DNA of 64,000 bases from Blastocystis sp. Blastoise (Eukaryota > Sar > Bigyra > Opalinata > Blastocystidae), in the NCBI GenBank assembly GCA_039096225.1, contig JBBPEB010000015.1, forward strand, positions 310,001 through 374,000, read 5' to 3'. A program made the position numbers and the translations under genes. Shown in pieces: positions 1 through 20,171 of this stretch. Position 1 is the first letter of the stretch, and each line of letters starts with the position of its first letter. A model generated the notes under the pieces. That model made no database searches. It was not told where the DNA came from and saw only the letters and a list, made by a program, of their open reading frames with translations.

Positions 1-1
1 A

Positions 2-7526
<7,525 letters not shown>

Positions 7527-7739
7527 TACTATGAACTTCTAAAGCATTCAAAATTATTTAAGAATATTTCTATTTGATAATGTTGTTTTTTCTTATATCT
7601 TTAAAAAAGTTTCAAACAATACAAATTTTATTTTACTGTAATTAAACAGTTATCCTGAATTTCGCCTAGTTTAAAGTATTTATAAACATCTATAGAAAAA
7701 GAAAACATAATTATTTGAACTTGTAAAAGTTTAAAGTAT

Positions 7740-8349
7740 TTATAAACATTTGTTACCACGACGAGCCATAGTAGACTTCTTGTTAACAAAGTTACGTTGA
7801 GCTCTCTTAAGAGCGTATAGAATAAAAGTGTAAATATTTGTAATAAAATTAAAATGAAAAAAAAAATAAAGCTATTTCTTAATACTAGTATGAAAAGATA
7901 TAAAAAATATATGCGAGGTTAAGAACAGTGTATCTCTTGAGAAGAGTATTCTTAAGTTCGGGTCTGAAGTGGGACTTTTCAGACTATATACAATAAATAA
8001 TGAGAAATATAGCAATAATATCGACTATTGCAACGAGAAATATATATATAATAATATATGAAAGGTTAGCAAGAGCAGCCTTGGCACTCTTGGGAGAGTT
8101 CTTGACCATACCAGAAACGGTCTTGAAGGACTTCTTACCATTCTTGGTCATGACAACAAGTCTCTTCTTGTTGGCAGCAGGAACGACGGTGACAGACTTA
8201 TCATTACAGATAGAAAGATTCTTACGGCTGTAGAGGTTGTTAACACTCATACGTTCAGCGTTGAAAATAGCAACATTATCGCCATCTTGTTGTTTACGGA
8301 TGAAACAACTGTTCTTCTTAACAATTTGCCAAATTAAATCGTTGGACAT
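7740..8349 (-). CDS. RPL28: 60S ribosomal protein L28e
   Basis: Large-subunit ribosomal protein of the L28e family. Three exons read in reverse: 8349-8062 (96 codons), 7983-7915 (23 codons), 7814-7740 (24 codons plus TAA). The joined protein is 143 residues, the usual size (human 137, plants about 143). It starts MSNDLIWQIVKKNS and contains the family landmark FRPELKN (YRPDLKK in plants), then a basic tail ending RRGNKCL. Splicing is odd. Neither intron (8061-7984, 7914-7815) can be taken out as GT-AG while giving this ungapped protein: the edges read TC...AG and GC...AC, each with a 2-nt direct repeat. A canonical GT donor inside intron 1 (GTTGCAATAG) would add nine hydrophobic residues. For intron 2, GTTCTTAACC to CTTAAG would remove seven conserved residues. 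Identity is firm; the exact splice junctions are inferred. Confidence 0.9.
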
Positions 8350-9056
8350 CTTAAAAAAGGAAAATGATTATTATTGTTTAACATTTTTTTGATTTCAGAT
8401 TTATATTTGAGACATAAGGAGCGTAGAATAGAGTTAATAAAATACCTTTATTGAAATGCTATACTAAGAGACGAAATCAAGAAGTAAAATACCTATTATG
8501 AATGGTGAATGTTTTTTGGGGTGAAAAAAAGTCAATTGAAAAAAGAAAGGAGAAAGTACGATGTGAAAATTTTCATATACTATTGGCTTATGAATTCATT
8601 TTCGTCATTTTATTGGACTGTTTCTCTTAAGAACACATCAGGCTTAGAATATGTCTATTCAACATCCGTGGTTTTTCACTAATATATAGACAAAAGAAAT
8701 AATCGGTAAAACTCGACAACTCTGTTTAAAGCTTTTTCCTTGAGTACTTCTTTGATAAGTTAGTTTTATATATATATGAACATGAATAGTATATAAAATA
8801 GATATCAACTATTCATATGAAGTACAAATTTTAATTTTTAAACGGTATTGAATGATTTATTTTCTTTAAGGGAAGAATTATTTTAATTGATATTCTGTGG
8901 CCATACTTTATAACTTATTGATACCATTGTTTGCTATATTTAAACTTTTGAATTTTAAAAATAAAATGTTTTTGTGGAATAGTGGTATGTAAAAAGAGAG
9001 TTTAACAAAACAGACTTTATTTTTGAAAATGAATATACACTTACATTAGATATTTA
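8350..9056. other. Intergenic, divergence of L28e and upstream of QTGAL-like 3' end
   Basis: AT-rich sequence between the 5' end of L28e and the 3' end of the next reverse gene. No open frame with protein-like composition and no RNA gene was recognised. It must contain the L28e promoter. Confidence 0.6.
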
Positions 9057-11167
9057 TTAATTAAAATACCAGAAATCTTTTCCTTCAACCCAATTCATAG
9101 AAGCAACATTATTTTCAAAAATTCCATCTAGAATAAAAATAATTTTAAAAATTTGAAGTTACATATAAGAGTGGAAGAGAATAATAATAGAAATAGAAAT
9201 AGAATAAATGATTACTGGTTCTTCCCATAGCAACACAACATATAACAGGTGGTTTCAATTCTGAAAAATGAACTATAGGTAAATCAACATCAGTCAAAGG
9301 ATTTTTATATCTTGTTCCAATCTAAACAATAATATGTATGATTATAAAGACAATAGTCATAATAAAATATATAATATATTTACAGAATAAATATGAATAG
9401 AATAAGAATACGATATATACTTTATTAACATCAACATCACCAAAGCAAATGACTTTCTTTCTAAATTCAGGTTCTAGATCATTTACAAAGTTTCTTCCAT
9501 CTCTTCCTGCTCCCCATACAGAGAAAGTGTCCCAATGACAAAGGACGCGTCTCTGTAAAGCAGCCAATTTTATTCGTAATATAGTTCGACGAGGAATCTT
9601 CCAACATGTATTATCCCCATGCATTCTATATATATAGAATACATGAGAGATATAGTATTTTAAATAATGTTTTCAATATTTAATATATAGATATTATAAT
9701 AGCAAGAATTAGTTTTTGATATTATAATAATATATGAGAGGATATAATATAGTTTAGAAAATCTTTATAGTGTTAATTAAAATTTTAGTATAATATCAAT
9801 AATAATAAGAATAAGGAATATATTATATAAAATAATAATAAATTATATATAGCATAGATCAATAATAAAAATATAATATATAAAATATAAAATATAAAAT
9901 ATAGATAAATAACAGTGGATACCTATACATAAGTAATACTTCTGGGACTATCTTAAGAAGGCCTCCTGTATCAAGATGTCTATGATAAAAATCCAAATCC
10001 TATATATAGAATACATATATTACATATATATAATCATAGTAACAATTGTTTATATTATATCTACATTCTTACATTATACTTATATGAAAATAGTTTATAA
10101 TGAATATATTCGTGTTAATAAAAGTATATATATATATATATTTATACTTCTGGATAAGCGATAAGACTGAAATCTTCTTTATATCCTCCTACTCTATCAA
10201 AAACAGCACGATTCATAAACCATGTAGGCTGAATTACTAATACTTCTCTAGATATAGTATACTAATGATAGGTACTGTGACGAATAATATATGAATTTAG
10301 AAATAGACCATAAAGATATTCGATAAATTTTAAATAACGCATTTTTTAATTAATTATTAGATATATATTGTTTTCATCTAATAATATTTTCTTTTAATTA
10401 AAAAACATATATACATATATATATATAAATTTATTTGTAAATAACATAAATATTTAAAGAAAAAAAAATAAATATATATTGAAAATGACATAAAACAAAA
10501 AATGGACTCTATATCATAATATATATATATATAATATCTACAGTGATTTATCATTAAATAATTAGTATTCTATACCTGTATTGATATTTCATCAAATCTG
10601 AATCTGTAAGTTGATTCATCCAAGCTGTATAATGCCGTGTCGAATTCTCTGGTTTACGTTCAAAATAGGTACCTACAATAGCATTTGGAAATTCTTTTGC
10701 GACTTTATATTGCCTATTTATACGTTCTGGATACATAACATCATCGGCATCTTGAAAACAAAGATACTCTCCTGTACTCTGTTCAATTGCTCGATTCTTT
10801 GCAAAACCAACACCACCTAACTATATCACTATATCTATCATCATAGAATACCTTTATCTTCTGTATTTGAAGAATAAACTACATGAAACCCATTTACTTT
10901 CAATTTTTCCATCCATTCATTCAACATCTCCTCCGATTTATCTGTACTTCGATCATTATATATAGAAACCTTTAGTAATCACAATTATATGAATTGAATA
11001 TATTAGAATACTTCTTTTAATCCAGAGAAAGTCTGAGAGAGAATCCCATTAAAACATTCATCAATCCATTCCTCAGCATTATGCACAGGAACCTATTGTT
11101 TATAATAAATCTAATATCTTCAGCAATATACAATTATAGAAACCTCAATTTTTTGGTCTTCACTCAT
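9057..11167 (-). CDS. B3GNTL1: B3GNTL1/QTGAL-type family-2 glycosyltransferase
   Basis: The animal homologue (B3GNTL1, renamed QTGAL) transfers galactose to queuosine in tRNA-Tyr. About eight exons join in frame with GT-AG introns from MSEDQKIEVSIIVPVHNAEEW (11167) to a TAA at 9059-9057. Visible family landmarks in order: IVPVHNAEEWIDECF, GGVGFAKNRAIEQSTGEYL, the metal-binding FQDADDVMYPERI (DxD-like), a NSTRHYTAWMNQLT segment, PTWFMNRAVFD, the PEDLDFYHRHLDTGG acid, and the C-terminal VWGAGRDGRNF and CFGDVDVNK block. Order and spacing follow the human protein (361 residues) to its end. There is no signal peptide or membrane segment, fitting a cytosolic tRNA-modifying enzyme. The substrate is inferred from homology; another GT2 acceptor is possible. 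The first exon is only about 13 codons. Confidence 0.88.
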
Positions 11168-12076
11168 GAGATTCTGTTAAATATTCAATAATACGATATC
11201 AACTATTATCTTTTAGATTTTTATATACCAAATAATACTATCTATATGACAAAATGAATGTCAATAAATAAAAAAAAAATTAAAAATGTATTTTGTTTTA
11301 TTTATTAAATCAGAAAAAGGTTGAATGAGTATGTTGAATCTTTATTCTTTTCAAGTTAAACTTGAATACATTCATTGAAAAAAATTCATAAGGAGTCATT
11401 TCTTTTATTTTTTGAAATGCTGTATTTAACTTAGTTATGCTTTAGAAAAGCATATTATTCTATCTATCGATTGCTGGAGAACATAAATACGTGAAACTAA
11501 ATAACAAATAAAGTTTCATGTATTGTTTCTTCTTTTAATTTCGTATTTTAATTTCTATTATATAGACTCTGGATTTTAAAATAAAAAAATGCATTTTTAT
11601 ATGCATATGATACGTGTTAATTGTAAATATGATCATCAACTATTAGCAAGATCCTATGTATCGTTATTACAAAGCATATCACCTTAGTGTAGCATTATTC
11701 CTTCACTAATTTTTGTTCAATGAAAACAATTTGAATATAAACATGGCATTAATCACTTTATTATGGTTATTCTTGTGAAAACACACACACTTATTGTTCT
11801 CTATGAAATTTTAATGTTCTTTATCTACTAGTTACTCCAGTATTGAATGCTATCTCTCAAAAGAATAATATAATTTCTTTGTTATATCCATTTTTCATAT
11901 TCAACAAAATGATTTTAATCTCTTCTCTACATTTTGCTTTATATTTTATATCATTTTCTATGCAAAAATGATATAGTTCATTCAACACGCAATACTCCAA
12001 ATATATGATTTCAGGTTTTTATATATATATTTAGATCAGATTCAATTCTGCTATTCACTCCTATTAATAAAATCAA
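11168..12076. other. Intergenic AT-rich stretch
   Basis: No coding frame or RNA gene recognised. It separates two divergently transcribed genes and so should hold both promoters. Confidence 0.6.
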
Positions 12077-12514
12077 ATGAATATAAATAATCAAGAGAAA
12101 TATAATCAACTTGTGAAAATAAAAGATAGATTGTGTATCCTTCTGATTCGAATAAAAACTTGTCCAGATCAAGATTTTTCTTCCTTTTATATATTTTCGG
12201 ATATATTATCTTCATTTAATAAATGTACACTTCTTCGTTCTACAATTCTTCAAAGTAAAGCAAAAATTCAATATATTATTGATCAAGCTATTCGTTTTTG
12301 TGATCATAATGAAGCATTTTGTAAAGCAAAGTTAATTCGATGGAATCAATTGAATGGTAATTTCTGTAACGATTGTCATATATATAAACAATCAACAGCA
12401 CATACTCAGCAAATAATCCAAAAGAAAGCAACACAATATCGTGATTCTATGTATACATATCAATATACAAAAACAATGTTATATAACTTAAGTTTCGAGG
12501 TTGCAACAATATAA
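12077..12514 (+). CDS. Hypothetical 145-residue protein
   Basis: Single uninterrupted reading frame of 145 codons with protein-like composition (balanced charged residues, six Cys, no homopolymers) ending in TAA. Most similar-sized frames here are runs of Ile/Tyr from repeats; this one is not. The predicted protein looks helical and soluble, with a CxxC-like FCNDCH motif near residue 95. No family was recognised. There is no signal peptide. Intron-free genes are rare in this window. The start is the first ATG of the frame. Confidence 0.6.
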   Translation: MNINNQEKYNQLVKIKDRLCILLIRIKTCPDQDFSSFYIFSDILSSFNKCTLLRSTILQSKAKIQYIIDQAIRFCDHNEAFCKAKLIRWNQLNGNFCNDCHIYKQSTAHTQQIIQKKATQYRDSMYTYQYTKTMLYNLSFEVATI

Positions 12515-12727
12515 TAATGTAATAGTTATGTTATATTTTATTCAATAATAAAGTATTTATTTTCATATAAAAATATGACAAAGTTCGATGCTTTAGTGAA
12601 AACAAAACAACAATAATATATATATTATATATCCTTTTAACAAAAACTGTAGGATTTAAAAATAAGCTAATAAAAAACAACATATGTTCACTGGACTAGA
12701 ATAAGCATTAAAAAAAACATTAATTCT

Positions 12728-15330
12728 TTATTGCCAATAAAAAGAAGATTGACGAGAAGGAGCAGAACGTCCTACTTTATTAAGAGTAGGAGCAGCACCA
12801 AATCCACGTTCATTCAATAAACCTCTGAAATGCATAATACGATTTTGAGCTTTATTAACATCTAACTTTTCAGGAGCTGTCCAAAGACGTTCAGCAACAG
12901 CAGCAGCACGAGGCCATACAGTATTAAACCAATCAGAAGGATCAACAAGAAATAAATAATGAAATAGAGAATATAGTATTAATATATTATATATATATAT
13001 TATTCACAATGAATTTAGGAATAAATAATTATTAATCATAAAAAAAATAATAATATTATTATTATTATAAATATATAACAGTTTCAGCCCACATACAGGC
13101 TTCTCCACCTAACACCATCTTTTTATCTTCAGGATCAGTAACTCCATTATAAGGATCATTATTATAGAAAACATCCCATTGATTATTCAAATCATCTAAA
13201 TACCATTTCTTACTAATAAGTACTCTATATCCCTTCTTAATAATAGGTAAAGTGGCAGTACCTCCTAACCAGATTTGAATAATAGCGTTCTTATCAACAG
13301 GTTGAGAGATATGAGTAACAACTTCTTCCCAATTAACAGGGGTACGATCTCTTTTCATAACCATCTCATGAGCCTTATCAACAGTATACTTATAAGTATC
13401 AGTAGTTGACATACCATTATTCTTCATCCATGTAGCAATACGTTCAGTTTGACTCCAACATTTCGTATCTACTTCATCACCACCTAAATGGAAGAATTCC
13501 CCTGGGAATAAACCTTCAAAGGACTTTTCACCACAGAATTCACCAATAACACTATCGATAAGATTAAAAGCATTATCATTAGAAGGATCTATAGGCTCAT
13601 AACATGTCTCTGAAGGACATACTTCAGGATCTATATATAAATATATAATAGATAATATTTAGAATGATAAGTTATATATAAAAATGTATAAAAGTATATA
13701 ATATATAGAGAAAGGAAAAAGAGGATAGGAATGAGATAAATATATATTATATATATATTATATATATATTATATATAAACATATAGACATTGCACCAGCT
13801 CTTCATGTGTCCAGGGACATCGATTTCAGGCATGATACGAACACCACGTAAACGGGCATATTCAACAATAGACTTTATATCAGTTTATAAAATAGAAGAT
13901 AGAATGGATGAGTTATTAAAATTAATATAATATAATATAATATAATAATATAATATAATATAATATAATATAATATAATATAATATAATATAATATAATA
14001 TAATATAATATAATAGTATATAATATAATAATATAATATAATAATAATATAATATAATAATAATAATAAAATAATAATAAAATAATAATAAAATAATATA
14101 AAAAATGAATAAAAATATACTTGAGTATATCGTTCTTCATCAGTATAGGCGGTATCCCAAAGTTTAGGGTAAGTGTTTGTTTTGATAACAAAAGCTTCAT
14201 TATCCGTAATATGCCAGTGCATAACATTAAATTTGACATGAGCAATAGAATCAATAATTCTCTTAATATCTCTTACAGGAAGGAAATGACGGACACTATC
14301 CACGAGGAGACCACGATGAGGGAATTGAGGAGCATCCGTTATATTCCAAGGACAATTCTGAATAATATAGAATTCTTGAGATCTGTTGAAATGAACTAAT
14401 TGACTTAAAGACTATAGAGAAGAAGAGTACATAGAATATAAACTAATCATATTCATAATATATATTCTTTTAAATGAATAAATACTATAATATAAAACAA
14501 AAAATGAATAAAGACTATAATATATAATGAAAGCAATAAAAAATACAATACTCATAATATTAAAAATAAAACTAAAAAAGAAAGACTAAATATATTATAT
14601 ATACTTCAAGAGCATAATAGGCACCAAAAATAGTAGGAGCATGAATATTAATAGTACCTTCAGTAGGAATAGAAAGGGAATAAGATTCATCAACTTCAAA
14701 TTATAAAGAATAGACATCAATACTGGAATTGTACTTAGCCAAAAAATATATATATATATATATTTTTATGTTCATCACAATATATTTACATATAATATAA
14801 ATATAACATTTTTATATAATATGGATATATACTTGAAGTTTAGCTTCAGGATTTTCAACAGAGACATGAATTTCTTTAATACGTTCATATTCATAATCAG
14901 TAGCAGCATGATTATCAAACATTAAAGAAGAATATCTTTCAAAAGCTTTAGATAAATCTTCATTTTCAACATTTGAACTAAACTGGACTTGAGGATCAAC
15001 AATAACATTTACAGAGCCATGTTCATAAGTAAGGGGCATAGGCCAAATAGGCATATCAGGTTCTTGAGCAAAAGAAGTTGCTTCTTCAGCAAGCCAAACA
15101 ACAGAATTACTAGAATAAGTCCATTCAGTAGAATTCTTTAAATAACCATTCTCATTAAAAGCAACACAACCCTCAGTATCTTCACAAAGCTTCTTTAAGA
15201 TATCAACGTTAGTGACTCCAGTACTCTTGATATCATGACCAGAAACATCCATGTCTTTCATGGCAATATAGACACGTCTCTTAGCAAAGACGCATAGGAA
15301 CAAAGCAAAATACACAAAGTATTTAAACAT
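12728..15330 (-). CDS. Beta-N-acetylhexosaminidase (GH20), secreted/lysosomal
   Basis: Removes terminal GlcNAc/GalNAc from glycans or chitin oligomers. Six exons, reverse: 15330-14833, 14700-14605, 14411-14121, 13884-13789, 13631-13080, 12946-12728; joined 583 residues. N-terminal hydrophobic signal ([16 protein letters not shown]). GH20 landmarks: [57 protein letters not shown], the catalytic pair in [43 protein letters not shown]. All exons are open, yet only one of five introns (14604-14412) is GT-AG. The junctions that keep conserved residues end in ATAA (twice), ATATA|G and TTTCTT|GTT. Forcing the nearest AG for intron 3 would delete four conserved-type residues (TDIK). Intron 1 has no AG that keeps the frame without crossing a TAA. 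Function is firm; splice sites are inferred. Confidence 0.92.
13920..14100 (-). repeat. (TAATA)n repeat in a hexosaminidase intron
   Basis: Tandem TATAA/TAATA units fill most of the intron between exons 14121 and 13884. Confidence 0.85.
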
Positions 15331-16230
15331 TCTTTTTCAACGATGAAAACAAACAAAATATGTATACACAAAAAACAATACAAAACCACAGTTTAATTCT
15401 GTATTGGAGAACTCCAAGGTTTCTCGATTTGGAATGTGTGTGTTTTCGCTTTTTGATCTTTTTTTCTATTTTTTACAAAACACAAAGAGTTTTTTAGAAA
15501 CAATTTTCGATAAACTACTCATGATACACCATGCGTAATCTCATGTAATGTGTTTTGTATATTCAATAAATATTCTTCATTATTTTTATTATAATAAAGA
15601 ATCGAATAGATATTATGCTGTTTAAACATCCTATTTCAAATTGATATATACATATATATTACATAGAATTATTTTTTATGTTTATAAATCAATTTATTTG
15701 GATCCAAATTATTTTTTCACTATTCTTTTAATTAAAATTTATATATGACTATTATCACTGAAATATACATTTAAATTTTTAACAATTGTCGAGTTTTAAT
15801 AATTTATCAGTTATAGTTTCTATACAAAACATAATAATTACAAACTGAATAGCACTCAAATAATCGTTTAACGATAAACACCTTGTAATCCTATAAATAA
15901 AAGCATATTTATGGACAATGTTTTCTCTATCAAGTCTCAAATTGTTTATTTAATGTCGAATTAATTAGTTAATAACATTAGATAGATATTCTAATAAAAT
16001 TTATGAATCGTTACTCTTGAGATTTTAAAAAATAAAAATATATTTTTGTAACTATCGTCTTATATTGACACAATTAGTTCAAGCACGTACTATAATATAT
16101 TTAGTACACAAAATAAAATAAAAACAGAATATAAAAGTATTAGATTATGTTTTATAAGATAAAACCTAATTAGCAAAGAAAAATCAAAAAAAAATTCTTT
16201 ATTTTTTTATAAATTTATTATTTCTTTAAA
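15331..16230. other. Intergenic between divergent hexosaminidase and tomosyn-like genes
   Basis: About 900 nt of AT-rich DNA without a credible coding frame or RNA gene. It must hold two divergent promoters. Confidence 0.6.
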
Positions 16231-19200
16231 ATGGGGAACGATGCATCTAAAAGCTCGCAGATAGAAGCGTTAAATCAAAATGTGACAGCTATGTTACGTT
16301 TATTAAAAGATCAATTAGGAGTATCTCAAACTAATTATGTTGGAATTATGGAAACAGCCAAAAAAATAGCATATGATAATGTATAAATGATATGAAGGCT
16401 ATTATTTTAATATAATATTAGACTCATGGGCAATTGGCCATTGCTAATTCTACAGGTGATATTCAAATTATTAGAGAAAACTTCAACCAAACATATAAGG
16501 ATGAAAGATTCAAAGGTGGAATTTCTTATTTCGAGTATGTCTAATTATTCTTATTTTTATTATTTTTTACAGTTTCACAGCGGATGGTGACTCTATCGTT
16601 GTTGTATTTGTGTCCAATGAGGTATCTGTTCTAGATATAAAAGAATGGAAGTTCTATACAATTCTAGATGCCTAGTATATTTGCTCATTTTATTTCTCTA
16701 TAAATACATATATATAGTTGGACAAAGAATGAGATTGTTTGTGTATATGTAACTAAATTTTATAATACTGATTATATGTATGATTATAATATTATTTATA
16801 AAGACATAAATCAATTTATAAAGGTGGTTTGGTTTGTCGAACGGCTATATTCGTATACTTAATATAAAAACAAAGAAATTAATTACTTACTCTATTCAAC
16901 CCAAAGAACTAGGAATCAAAGGTTTCGAAGAAACATGTATCTATATAATATATATTAATTTGTATATTTCAGATATTGACTATAATTATCTGTATATTAT
17001 TATGTTTATTATTATTATCATGTTTATTATTATTATCATGTTTATTATTATAATACTTATTCTTATTATAATAATAATTATTATAATTCTTATTTTTATT
17101 ATAATAATAATTATTATTATAATACTTATTATTAGACTTATATTCTTTGTTATAGTAAAATGGGTATTTCCATGTGATTTCTCACCATCGGTTGTTTTAA
17201 TTGGATACAAAAATGCAGGTCATTACTTGTATGATATATATTCACATAAAGTTCTTCTCAATTTCACAAAACCTAAAAATGTATATATAACTATTGTATA
17301 TTTAATATATCTTAACATAATATCTTGACATATTATTTTGATATATATTTTCTTGTAAATATGACCATCCCTTCAAATTCATAGGCCCCTATGTCCGCTG
17401 TTTGTCCCCTCCCCTATTCCCCTTTCTTCTTAGTGGCCTATGAAGATCATCTCTATATACACTCCTACCTGACCTCCGCTCCTATGTCTCTAGATAATAC
17501 AACTCCTGTATTCAAAAAGAAGGGAATCATTATTGATAATGTATATATATATATATATATAAACTCTAAAACTATATTCACATTTGTTATACATATATCA
17601 TACTATATTTATCATCAAATATATTATTATTATTATATATATATATATATTAATATGAATACATGAGTCTATTCCATTTAATAATATTATATATATAATA
17701 ATAATTACTTATTATGTGTTTAATACTATATCTATATATATATAGATTTATGTGATACCTTCCTCTCAACCTGGCCTATATACTTATCTTATCTCTTCGT
17801 TACCAAAAGATAAATTTAAATCAGAACCTAGTTATTTCATTGGACAACTTGATGTTAATATTCCATGGAAATCCATGTGTGCATGTGGCACTATTCCAGT
17901 AGAATATAAGATCCCTCGTCAGCTACAATTATTAAATATTTATACCAGTATTGGTCTTAATGACTTTCAAACAAGTATATATATAGAATACTTATATATA
18001 TAGATCTATTTAATTATATTTTGTTCTATATAATTATATATATATGTTACTTAAATGTTTAATATATCTTTTTATATTTTATTATTATTATTATTATATA
18101 TATATATAGATTCAGTTTATCCATGTATATTTTACTTGGAAGGAGATCCCCTCAAATCTATGCCTCCCTATATATATTTATTAAAAGATACTTTAAATTC
18201 CCATGGGAATGAACAAAATGAAGAAACATATTCGATTAAACCGTGCATTGATGTATTTATTATGTGTTATTATATATTATTATTATTATGGTATAGTGTA
18301 TAGTATTCATATATATATAACAAAATACATTACTCTGATTATTATAATATATATATATCACTTTCTATATTTGACTCTTAATATATATATTCTTCTATAG
18401 TTGTTTTCTTATGGGTATCCATCGATGTCTGAACATATTCTTACTACTATATATACATTCTATAATACCAAACATGAGCCAGAAAATACATACGTTTTTA
18501 ACTGTTACAAAGAGGGATTATTGAGGGTTTATCAACGTGTTTACGGGGAATTCCGCCCTTTCCGTTTCATCACTTCTATAGATATACATGAGTATATATA
18601 TATATAATCTATTCTTTATATATAAACTATATAACTAGTAATCATATTCTTATTAAATCAAAACTTATATCATTATTCTCCATCCTTCCTTTATTTCTTC
18701 TTCATCTTTTCTTTTTCTTTATATATATATATATATATAATTCTTTCTCCTCCTTCTCCTCCCCTCTAGAGTCTGTTCCCCCTCCTCTACGGTTATTACC
18801 TCCCTCTCGTGTATATCGGTCGGACCCTCTCTCTTCTTCTCTATCACACTCTATACAGGAGAAATACTTATATACATGTGGGATCAAGTCTCACGTAATT
18901 ATTTATTTATAATGTTATATATATTTATTGTGCTATATATATATATATATTGTATTCTATATATTTGTTATATTAAATATATTTGCTATATTCTATATAT
19001 TTTGAGTTATATATGATAATGTAACTTTAAATCGAAACAGTTCTATATTTTTTAATTATATATATCAATTTATCTTTATATATACATATATATATTTATA
19101 AACATTTCTATTTAATATATAGAGCCTACATGTATATATATATCTACGGACCATGTATCTGCACCTCTCTCTACTTATCTCACTTCACAATATCTATATT

Positions 19201-20086
19201 TTGTGGATACATTCGGATCTATCTCGTATTATATATATACTTATTATTTATTTATTATTATTATATATATACTTATTATTTATTTATTTTGTATGGTACT
19301 TTATATATCTATCATTCTTTATATATCTGCTTCAAAATTTGTTTTTATACTTTTTTCTATTTCTTTTTTATATAAATATCCTTTTCTGTTTCTCTGTATT
19401 TATATATTTCCTATTTCTCTTTCATTTCTATTCCCTCCCCTTTACAGTTATCATCCCTACCTGTCAAAGAACGAACCGCAGGAAATTGATGTCGGTGTTG
19501 AAACCACAAGTTCTATTTACCCAACTTCTGTCTCTATATATAGAGAACGATACATGTATATTCTATATATATAGTATTCATTTATATATCATGCTTTTCA
19601 TTTATAATATAGTATAATAATAATATATATATATATATTTTTCAATTTTCTTATATCTGTTAATATATATATATATATAGTATTATAGGATATAATAATG
19701 GAGGTCTTATTATATATGACTTGAAACTAAATACATCCATTTATAAGAAACTTGAATTTAAAGATCAAGATAAATATGTATATATATATATATACATATT
19801 TTATATATATATATGTTTAGTACTTATATGCGAAGAGTTTTATTCTTGTTCGTAATGAATCCCAAGTTGTCACTGATCGTTATAATGGTATATATATATA
19901 TATATATATATAATATTCATATTCATATTCATCTATATACATAGATTATATTGAAGCACCAGAAGGATATGATAATGTATATATATATATTGTATTTTAT
20001 ATATTATATATTCTATCTGTATATATATATACTTTTAAATCTCTAGTTCGATCTCACATCCATTTTCGTTGTTTCAGGTATAAATT

Positions 20087-20171
<85 letters not shown>

